A stretch of 64,000 nucleotides of DNA from Sediminibacterium soli (GTDB lineage Bacteria > Bacteroidota > Bacteroidia > Chitinophagales > Chitinophagaceae), in NCBI RefSeq assembly GCF_009939225.1, contig NZ_JAACJR010000008.1, forward strand, positions 741,107-805,106. The letters are read 5' to 3'. The translations under genes were made by a program, and so were the position numbers. The notes under the pieces were generated by a model. The model had not been told where the DNA came from. It saw only the letters and a list, made by a program, of their open reading frames with translations, and ran no database searches. Shown in pieces: positions 41,334 through 48,088 of this stretch (its first letter is position 1; every line of letters starts with the position of its first letter).

Positions 41334-41825
41334 CTACCCCTTCTCCATATCCTCGCTCGAAAACCCGAACGGCAGTAAGAGCGTGGAGCCTGGTATGACG
41401 AATACCTTGCCCTTGATGCCTCCGAGTACCAGCCGGATGGGCTGACCAAGGTGTTTTTCGTATTCCACAAGGGTTTGCCGGCAGATGCCGCAGGGCGAGA
41501 TGGGGCGGTCACTGTTTCCCTGCCCGCTGTCGTAACTGATGGCGATGGTTTCGATCGGTACATTGGGGTATACGGAAGAAGCGGCTGATAGCAGTACCCT
41601 TTCAGCACACAGTCCCACCGGGTAACTGGCATTCTCCTGGTTACTGCCGCAAAGCACTTTTCCATTGACTAATTTGGCCGCGGCGCCTACCTGAAACTGC
41701 GAATAAGGTGCATAGGCCGTATGCGTTGCCTGCTGGGCTTCCCGTAACAGTGCCGCATCTTCCTGAGACAGTTCGTCGATAGAATCGTATACGGAATATT
41801 CAAACTGGTATCGCTGCTGTTCCAT
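41334..41825 (-). CDS. cdd: Cytidine deaminase
   Basis: Deaminates cytidine and deoxycytidine to uridine forms in pyrimidine salvage. The 163-residue homotetrameric-type enzyme has YAPYSQFQVGAAAKLVNGKV, the zinc motif ASYPVGLCAERVLL (Cys and catalytic Glu) and the second pair SPCGICRQTLVEY (two Cys). All three zinc Cys and the Glu are present. The start is the ATG at 41825; the longer frame begins with TTG and runs into the lepB terminator. Confidence 0.95.
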   Translation of the reverse strand: MEQQRYQFEYSVYDSIDELSQEDAALLREAQQATHTAYAPYSQFQVGAAAKLVNGKVLCGSNQENASYPVGLCAERVLLSAASSVYPNVPIETIAISYDSGQGNSDRPISPCGICRQTLVEYEKHLGQPIRLVLGGIKGKVFVIPGSTLLLPFGFSSEDMEKG

Positions 41826-41840
41826 ACAAAACTGTTTAGA

Positions 41841-41867
41841 CAAAAAGTCCCCAGCATTGCTGAGGAC
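41841..41867 (-). terminator. lepB terminator
   Basis: On the minus strand GTCCTCAGC pairs with GCTGGGGAC (one G-T pair) around AAT, followed by TTTTTG. It lies between the lepB stop and the cdd start. Confidence 0.8.
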
Positions 41868-41955
41868 CCATTGAATGTCTAAGGTATTACTTTTTGGACT
41901 TTCTTTACACTAATCGGTTTAAGGAGTGGGCCGGTTTTACAAAACAGCCGGTAAC

Positions 41956-43473
41956 TTACCTGATCCCGTTGAACAGGCGTTTCCATCTCGGTCCCTTGTT
42001 CCAGCTGAACCAGATCAGCGAAGCCTTGCCCACGATATGTGTTTCGGGAACAAAACCCCAGTAGCGGCTGTCCTGGCTGCGGTGACGGTTGTCGCCCATC
42101 ATCCAGTAATAGCCGTATTTGGTGGTGTAGCTTGTTGCTTCCTTACCGTTAATGATGTATTTACCATTTGCTTCTTCCAGCGTATTGTGTTCGTAGGTGG
42201 TGATCAGCCGGCGATATATGGCGATGGTCTTTGCAGTAAGGGGCAGCACATCTCCTTTCTTGGGGATATACAGCGGACCGAAATCGTCGATGGTCCATGG
42301 GTAGTTTTCATCGTCCGCCGGAAATGTTGCGCCTTTCTGGTTCTCGGAATACGGCGTGATCGATTTCACATTCGGCAACGCTTTTACCTTGGCCGCTTCA
42401 GACGGTGTAAGGTTAAGTACATAGATACCGGGGCGACTGTTATCGGTGCGTACCTGGTCGCTGGGGTTTTCCAGGTCAACACCAAGCTCGTCCGTAAGGA
42501 AGTTTTCGTCAAAAGGCGTACCGTTGGTCTCTACCAGGAAATCGGTCTGCGAACCCGGCGGCAACATAGCCGGCTGGTTGTTCACGAACAAAGTACCGCC
42601 TTTTACCTGTATCATATCACCGCCAACGCCCACGCAGCGTTTGATGTAATTATCCGTTTTATCCATCGGGTGCACCAGGATGGGGTACTCGGCCGACTGT
42701 GCAAACAGCGCCTGCCTGTCGCCGTTAAAACGGTAGCGCAGCACCTCGTAATAGGTAACCGCACTGCCGTACTCGGGCAGGTTGATGATGGTGTCTCCCG
42801 CAGGGAAATTGAATACCACCACATCATTTCTTTTCACATCCGAAAAAGCGGGCAGTCGTTTATAGGGTAACTGCACCTGCCTGATATAGGAAGGAACTGT
42901 CTTCGAAAACGGCAGGGTATTGTGCACGAAGGGAAATGACAGCGGTGTTTGCGGTATACGCGCACCGTAGCTCATTTTGTTCACAAACAGGAAATCGTTC
43001 ACCAGCAGCGTTTTTTCCATACTGCCGGTGGGTATCACGTACGCTTCAAAAATGAATGTGCGGATAATGGTGGCCGCCACGATCGCAAATACACCGGCAT
43101 CGATCCATTCGCGGGATACAGGTTTGTGGTAGTGCTTCAGCACTTCATGCCCATACCATTTCTCTTTTTTCGAAAAACCCAGATACGGAAAATAAATAAA
43201 CGGAAGGAATACCACCGCTGCATGATCGGGCACAGACACTTTTTTGAAATGCATCACAAAAATGATGGTGATCCAGATGGTGATAAACTGTCCTGCAACC
43301 GGTATAAACTGCAGCCAGAACCATACTTTTTTTATCTGGCATTTCTCAACGATCAGCCAGGTATTGTAGAAGGGAATAAAAGCTTTCCAGGGTTCGATGC
43401 CAGCCTTCTTAAACATGCCATACATACCCACATGCCAGCCGATCGTTCCAATGATAAATAAAATCAGACCCAT
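41956..43473 (-). CDS. lepB: Signal peptidase I with N-terminal membrane domain
   Basis: Removes signal peptides from exported proteins at the inner membrane. The product has 505 residues, far longer than the about 180-320 of most LepB. Residues about 1-100 form a multi-helix domain with PWKAFIPFYNTWLIVEK, as in DUF5684 fusions. The peptidase part begins near 120: a transmembrane helix, then YVIPTGSMEKTLLVNDF with catalytic Ser151. The catalytic Lys is in NYIKRCVGVGGD (Lys278). The 127-residue gap between them is about twice that of E. coli LepB and reflects an insertion. The final box GYYWMMGDNRHRSQDSRYWGFV is intact. Start set at the ATG at 43473 with a TATTTTTG box 21 nt upstream. Confidence 0.93.
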   Translation of the reverse strand: MGLILFIIGTIGWHVGMYGMFKKAGIEPWKAFIPFYNTWLIVEKCQIKKVWFWLQFIPVAGQFITIWITIIFVMHFKKVSVPDHAAVVFLPFIYFPYLGFSKKEKWYGHEVLKHYHKPVSREWIDAGVFAIVAATIIRTFIFEAYVIPTGSMEKTLLVNDFLFVNKMSYGARIPQTPLSFPFVHNTLPFSKTVPSYIRQVQLPYKRLPAFSDVKRNDVVVFNFPAGDTIINLPEYGSAVTYYEVLRYRFNGDRQALFAQSAEYPILVHPMDKTDNYIKRCVGVGGDMIQVKGGTLFVNNQPAMLPPGSQTDFLVETNGTPFDENFLTDELGVDLENPSDQVRTDNSRPGIYVLNLTPSEAAKVKALPNVKSITPYSENQKGATFPADDENYPWTIDDFGPLYIPKKGDVLPLTAKTIAIYRRLITTYEHNTLEEANGKYIINGKEATSYTTKYGYYWMMGDNRHRSQDSRYWGFVPETHIVGKASLIWFSWNKGPRWKRLFNGIR

Positions 43474-43494
43474 AGGTTTTGGTATAAGTGTGGA

Positions 43495-43502
43495 CAAAAA
43501 TA
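43495..43502 (-). promoter_or_regulatory. -7 box for lepB
   Basis: Minus-strand TATTTTTG, full match, 21 nt before the ATG at 43473; it lies inside the longer GTG-initiated frame and so supports the shorter start. Confidence 0.6.
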
Positions 43503-43591
43503 TCCTTTTCAACCACACCGGGCTGTTTTGTCGGCAAAAGTTTTCTTAAAAGGGGTGGGCGGTAACGCAACCGTCCGTTCGCCGTCATTTT

Positions 43592-44746
43592 TTACCGCAC
43601 ATGCCGTTCAACATCGGCTGTCGTAATTTCTTTGCCGGAAAGGATCACCAGCCGCTCCACCACATTGCGTAGCTCCCGGATATTACCCGTCCAGTTATGC
43701 TCTTTCAGCGCCTCCAGGGCTTTTTTATCGATGGCTTTTTTGGCCTGGCCATAGTCTTCGGCGATATCACCCAGAAATTTGTCTACCAGCAGCGGAATAT
43801 CGGTCCTCCGGTTGTTAAGCGAAGGCACATGGATCGGTATTACGTTTAGGCGGTGGTAGAGGTCGAGACGGAAACGTTTCTCGTTCACTTCCTCCAGCAG
43901 GTCTTTATTGGTTGCCGCCACCACCCTGACATCGACGGCGATATCTTTTTCACCTCCCACACGGGTGATCCGGCCTTCCTGTAATGCACGCAGCACTTTG
44001 GCCTGCGCACTGAGGCTCATATCCCCGATCTCGTCAAGAAAAAGCGTACCGCCGTTGGCCTGCTCAAACTTGCCGATGCGTTGTTTGATGGCAGACGTAA
44101 AAGAGCCTTTCTCATGACCGAACAGTTCGCTTTCGATCAGTTCGCCCGGTATGGCGGCGCAGTTCACTTCTACCAGCAGACCCGCGGCGCGGTTGCTTTT
44201 TTCGTGCAGCCATCTTGCCACCAGTTCTTTACCCGAGCCGTTCTCACCGGTGATGAGCACCCGCGCATCGGTGGGCGCCACTTTTTCGATCGTTTCCCTG
44301 ATCTGCAGGATGGCTTCGCTTTCGCCGATCATTTCCTGCACACGCGATACCTTGCGTTTCAGCACCCGGGTTTCCTTCACCAGCGTTGTTTTGTCCATCG
44401 CGTTGCGGATGGTGATCAGCAGGCGGTTGAGATCGGGTGGTTTGGAGATAAAATCAAAAGCGCCTTTTTTAACGGCTTCCACGGCTGTTTCAATGTTACC
44501 ATGACCGCTGATCATGATCACCGGTGTTTCGGTGCCGGCTTCGATTACTTTCTGCAGAAATTCTATGCCATCCAGCTTGGGCATTTTGATATCGCACAAT
44601 ACCACATCAAAACTGCCTGCGGTGAATTTTTTCAATCCTTCTTCGCCATCGGGTGCTTCTTCCACGGCAAATCCTTCGTTGGCGAGTATTTCCTTTAACA
44701 CATTACGTATCGCTTTCTCATCATCTATGATCAGAATATTGGGCAT
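43592..44746 (-). CDS. Sigma-54-type response regulator lacking a DNA-binding domain
   Basis: A 384-residue NtrC-like protein. The receiver domain has the acidic pair Asp8-Asp9, phospho-acceptor Asp52 (VVLCDIKMPKLDG) and Lys102. The AAA+ domain has Walker A GENGSGKE (167-174), the sigma-54 contact loop as GSFTSA (214-219) in place of GAFTGA, Walker B GTLFLDEIGD, and LYHRLNVIPIHVPSLNNR. The protein stops soon after the AAA+ lid (ERLVILSGKEITTADVERHVR), so the usual Fis-type helix-turn-helix is absent. It therefore may act from solution or not on sigma-54 promoters at all. No partner kinase is adjacent; the orphan kinase at 4998 is 39 kb away. The start is the ATG at 44746 (a TTG upstream is ignored). 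Confidence 0.92.
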   Translation of the reverse strand: MPNILIIDDEKAIRNVLKEILANEGFAVEEAPDGEEGLKKFTAGSFDVVLCDIKMPKLDGIEFLQKVIEAGTETPVIMISGHGNIETAVEAVKKGAFDFISKPPDLNRLLITIRNAMDKTTLVKETRVLKRKVSRVQEMIGESEAILQIRETIEKVAPTDARVLITGENGSGKELVARWLHEKSNRAAGLLVEVNCAAIPGELIESELFGHEKGSFTSAIKQRIGKFEQANGGTLFLDEIGDMSLSAQAKVLRALQEGRITRVGGEKDIAVDVRVVAATNKDLLEEVNEKRFRLDLYHRLNVIPIHVPSLNNRRTDIPLLVDKFLGDIAEDYGQAKKAIDKKALEALKEHNWTGNIRELRNVVERLVILSGKEITTADVERHVR

Positions 44747-44812
44747 GGCATTGTCAATTTTCAAGGGGGTGAAAATAGGATATTTTTACATGGCTGTCCG
44801 TTAAAGCCCGGC

Positions 44813-46849
44813 TCAATTCCCGAACTGCAAAAGGATTCCGGCAAAGAGATTCCTTCGGGGCGCGGGATTATAGAAACGTCTTCCTGCCGCGTTGATATCG
44901 TTTCCAAGACTGTACACTTCATTCAGGATATTATCCATCCCCGCAAAGAAATGCCAGTGCCGCGGTGTACGGTAACCCAGTTTGCCCTGCAGCAGATGGG
45001 AGGCCTCCGCATACACATCGCCGGCATCTGTCAGCGGCAGTTTGGAGGTGAGGTTAAAGGAAAGCTGAAGATACCAACCCTTTGCAAAACGGATATCGGC
45101 CCCTGTTACCCAGTTATGCCGCGGCACCCCTGTTACCGCATTGCCGGAGAAGACGGCCGATCCCTGCCGGTAATCGTCGAACCGGTAATCCTGCCAGGCA
45201 TAGCTGCTCCAGATATCCAGGTCGCGCACAAACCCCGCTCCGTTCTGAAACACATCATATTTCAGCATGGCTTCGAGGCCTTTTTGCACCGTGCCGCCTG
45301 CATTCACAAAAAACTCCGCCCCGGTTGAGTCGTTTCTTCTTACGATGGCATTGCGCAGCCGGAAATAGTAAATGGCCAGGTCAAACTGCAGTCGCTGGCG
45401 GATCCGGTAGCCCTTGATGCCCGCTTCGTAATTCCAGCCGTATTCCGCATTCAGATCGCCATGAAACCTGCCGTCCGAGGGACGGAATTCTGCCAGTGTG
45501 GGGGGAGAAAACCCTTTGGCCGCCATGGCATACAGCGTAACATCGCTGTTCAGCCGGTAGGATACCGCAACCCTTGGCGTGACAACGGCGCTGATCCGTT
45601 TTGTCTGGTAAAAAGCCATCGGATCCGTAAGCCGGCTGTAACGATAGGATTGGTTATTGAGACTTGCTCCCGCCGTAATATTCCATCTTCCCGGTGTAAA
45701 CTGCCACTGGGAATATACGAACCACTGGCTGGCAAAGACCTTGTCCTGGTACTGAACCATATCGGCTACGCCCGACCGGTTGCCATAGTTGTCAATGGCC
45801 GACCGGTTGTACAGCCACTCGGCGCCGTTCTGCCATTGTATATTCTTTGCCGTATAGCTGATACCCAACCCCATCCCGATATTATTCTCTTTTCTTTTTT
45901 CATAGTTGGTGATAAAGGGGTTGGCAAACCTTGTCTGGCTGGCCATCAAAAACGAACGAAGCATCCAATGATCGCCGATGGCCGACTGGTGGCTGAGTCC
46001 GGCGAAAAGCGTCTTGTTATATATCGCCGCTTTCTGCTGCACCGCGCCCGGTAATACACCTACAGGTTGCCTGGCTGTTTTGGGATTGGCCTGCATCTGC
46101 GCCAGCGTGATGCCGCCGGGTGTCTGGTAATACAGATCGGAATAAAAAACCAGGTAGTTCAGCCGCGATTTCCGCCACTGCCATCCGCCCTGCCATCTCA
46201 GCGCATCCTTTCGTGTGGCCGACTGGTCACGATAGCCATCCGATTGCTGGTGCAGCTGGGTAAGGGATGAGGTAAACGATCCTGATACATGGTCCCATCC
46301 CGCCTGCTGGCTGAACAGACCGTAAGCCCCTCCCGTTATTCCAATGCGGAACCGGTTGGTGGTTTGGCCTGTATAGGGCAGTTCGGATTTCAGCAGCAAA
46401 GCGCCGCCGGTGCCGGCGCCGTAAACACTGGCAGCCGGCCCTTTGAGCAGTTCCATCGCGCCAACCTGGCTGATATCTATAAGGTTCAGGTAGGTATTGC
46501 CGCCCCCGTCGGTCAGCGGCAGGTTGTTCCAGTACACTTTGATATTACGCACGCCAAACGGTGAACGAAGCAGGCTTCCGCGGAACGACAGCCGGTAGCT
46601 GGCGGGAGATCTTTCTTCCATACGCACGCCGGCAACAGTGTTGATTACCGGAACAAGAGAAGTGCCCGCATAGCGGCTCATTTCTTTTACGCCCAGCACC
46701 GCCACCGAGGCTGGTGCGGTCTTCCATAGTACGCGGCTGTGAAACGCTTCCACCACCACTTCGTCCAGCCCGGTCCGACGCACTGTATCCTGGCCGGTGG
46801 CGGCTGTTACTGCAAACAGGTATACGCACAAAAAACAGAATGGTTTCAT
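44813..46849 (-). CDS. TonB-dependent receptor (siderophore/vitamin type)
   Basis: A 678-residue outer membrane transporter. Signal peptide MKPFCFLCVYLFAVTAATGQ is followed by a TonB box-like stretch LDEVVVEA, then the plug (about 40-150: PVINTVAGVRMEERSP, SYRLSFRGSLLRSPFGVRNIKVYWNNLPL, MELLKGPAASVYGAGTGGALLL). The barrel of about 22 strands ends in LLQFGN. It lacks the N-terminal carboxypeptidase-like domain of SusC proteins and no SusD neighbour exists, which favours a metal chelate or vitamin over glycans. Starts at 46849; ATG 46855 two codons earlier is equally possible. The upstream pdhB transcript is cut off by a strong terminator. Confidence 0.92.
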   Translation of the reverse strand: MKPFCFLCVYLFAVTAATGQDTVRRTGLDEVVVEAFHSRVLWKTAPASVAVLGVKEMSRYAGTSLVPVINTVAGVRMEERSPASYRLSFRGSLLRSPFGVRNIKVYWNNLPLTDGGGNTYLNLIDISQVGAMELLKGPAASVYGAGTGGALLLKSELPYTGQTTNRFRIGITGGAYGLFSQQAGWDHVSGSFTSSLTQLHQQSDGYRDQSATRKDALRWQGGWQWRKSRLNYLVFYSDLYYQTPGGITLAQMQANPKTARQPVGVLPGAVQQKAAIYNKTLFAGLSHQSAIGDHWMLRSFLMASQTRFANPFITNYEKRKENNIGMGLGISYTAKNIQWQNGAEWLYNRSAIDNYGNRSGVADMVQYQDKVFASQWFVYSQWQFTPGRWNITAGASLNNQSYRYSRLTDPMAFYQTKRISAVVTPRVAVSYRLNSDVTLYAMAAKGFSPPTLAEFRPSDGRFHGDLNAEYGWNYEAGIKGYRIRQRLQFDLAIYYFRLRNAIVRRNDSTGAEFFVNAGGTVQKGLEAMLKYDVFQNGAGFVRDLDIWSSYAWQDYRFDDYRQGSAVFSGNAVTGVPRHNWVTGADIRFAKGWYLQLSFNLTSKLPLTDAGDVYAEASHLLQGKLGYRTPRHWHFFAGMDNILNEVYSLGNDINAAGRRFYNPAPRRNLFAGILLQFGN

Positions 46850-46879
46850 AAGCATGAGCGGGTCTTGTATGTCTTTGCG

Positions 46880-46913
46880 GAAAAACAAAATCCGGACACA
46901 AAGGTCCGGATTT
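46880..46913 (-). terminator. pdhB terminator
   Basis: AAATCCGGAC (46888-46897) and GTCCGGATTT (46904-46913) form a 10-bp perfect stem with a 6-nt loop, followed on the minus strand by TTGTTTTTCC. It is 25 bp past the pdhB stop. Confidence 0.85.
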
Positions 46914-46937
46914 GCTGATTCGTTTATGACTGCATCT

Positions 46938-47924
46938 TTATTTCTTAAGGTACATCACTTCCTTCACCAGTTTCACCGTTCTTGCCACATCCGGCATGGC
47001 CAGGGCGGCCAGGTTGGGTGCGTAGTGCATGGGAGCATCTGCGCTGGTGATACGGCGGATCGGCGCGTCAAGGAAATCAAAGCCCTCTTTCTGTATGCGG
47101 TAGCTGATCTCTGAAGACACCGATGCAAAAGGCCACTGTTCCTCCACAATCACCAGGCGGTTGGTCTTACGTACGCTGTCGAGAATGGTTTTCCAGTCGA
47201 GCGGGCGGATCGAACGCAGATCGATCACTTCCGCGCTGATGTTTTCCTTTTCCAGTTCCGCAGCCGCACCCAGCGCCACTTTCATCATTTTGTTGAAAGA
47301 AACGATGGTTACATCGCGGCCCTGCTTTTTGATATCGGCTTTACCAATAGGGATATAATATTCTTCTTCAGGAACATCGCTTTTATCGCCGTACATCACT
47401 TCACTTTCCATAAAGATCACCGGATCATTCTCGTAGCGGATCGCCTGTTTCAGCAGTCCTTTTGCATCGTATCCGTTGGATGGAGACACCACTTTGATAC
47501 CGGGGATGTTTGCATAATAGCTTTCAAAGGCGGTGGAGTGCTGTGCACCCAGCTGACCGGCGCTGCCGTTAGGTCCGCGAAAAACGATCGGACAGCCGAT
47601 CTGGCCGCCGCTCATCGCCAGCATTTTGGATGCGGTGTTCAGTATCTGGTCCATCGCCAGCACGGCAAAGTTCCAGGTCATGAATTCCACCACGGGTTTC
47701 AGACCGTTCTGTGCAGCGCCAACGGCCACCGCACCAAAGCCCAGCTCCGATATAGGGGTATCGATCACGCGTTTCTCGCCGAATTCGGCCAGCATACCCT
47801 GGGTAACTTTATAAGCGCCATTGTATTCGGCCACTTCTTCACCCATTACAAAAACCTTCTCGTCTCTCCTCATTTCCTCGTTCATGGCCTCGCGCAAAGC
47901 CTCTCTGAATGCAATAGAACGCAT
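46938..47924 (-). CDS. pdhB: Pyruvate dehydrogenase E1 component, beta subunit
   Basis: Beta subunit of the alpha2beta2 E1 that decarboxylates pyruvate with thiamine diphosphate and acetylates lipoyl groups on E2. The 328 residues show IAFREALREAMNEEM at the start, FVMGEEVAEYNGAYKVTQG (the Glu that activates the thiazolium), TPISELGFGAVAVGAA, PVVEFMTWNFAVLAMDQI and the C-terminal transketolase domain with RSIRPLDWKTI and VIVEEQWPFASV. The alpha subunit gene is not adjacent. The start at 47924 is favoured since a TATTTTTGC box sits 22 nt upstream, inside the longer frame that extends to 47993. Confidence 0.95.
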   Translation of the reverse strand: MRSIAFREALREAMNEEMRRDEKVFVMGEEVAEYNGAYKVTQGMLAEFGEKRVIDTPISELGFGAVAVGAAQNGLKPVVEFMTWNFAVLAMDQILNTASKMLAMSGGQIGCPIVFRGPNGSAGQLGAQHSTAFESYYANIPGIKVVSPSNGYDAKGLLKQAIRYENDPVIFMESEVMYGDKSDVPEEEYYIPIGKADIKKQGRDVTIVSFNKMMKVALGAAAELEKENISAEVIDLRSIRPLDWKTILDSVRKTNRLVIVEEQWPFASVSSEISYRIQKEGFDFLDAPIRRITSADAPMHYAPNLAALAMPDVARTVKLVKEVMYLKK

Positions 47925-47946
47925 GTATCTGTTTATTAATGAGCAG

Positions 47947-47954
47947 CAAAAATA
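47947..47954 (-). promoter_or_regulatory. -7 box for pdhB
   Basis: Minus-strand TATTTTTG followed by C, full match, 22 nt before the ATG at 47924. Confidence 0.6.
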
Positions 47955-48011
47955 GCGGATTATAGGGAATGACAAAAGGGAAATTGCCCTCATTATGCGG
48001 CATGATTACCG

Positions 48012-48045
48012 CAAAAAAAGAGGGCCGGGAACAGTTCCCGGCCCT
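48012..48045 (-). terminator. Terminator of the 48089-51031 receptor gene
   Basis: AGGGCCGGGAA (48021-48031) and TTCCCGGCCCT (48035-48045) form an 11-bp perfect stem with a 3-nt loop; CTTTTTTTGC follows on the minus strand. Confidence 0.9.
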
Positions 48046-48088
48046 TCTGGCTCAGCTATTTTGAAAAACGGGTACGATCTGGCCGTTC

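Noticed and set aside
4998..44746. Pairing of the orphan histidine kinase (4998) with the NtrC-like regulator (43592)
   Set aside because: They are 39 kb apart with no sequence evidence of partnership; orphan components are common.
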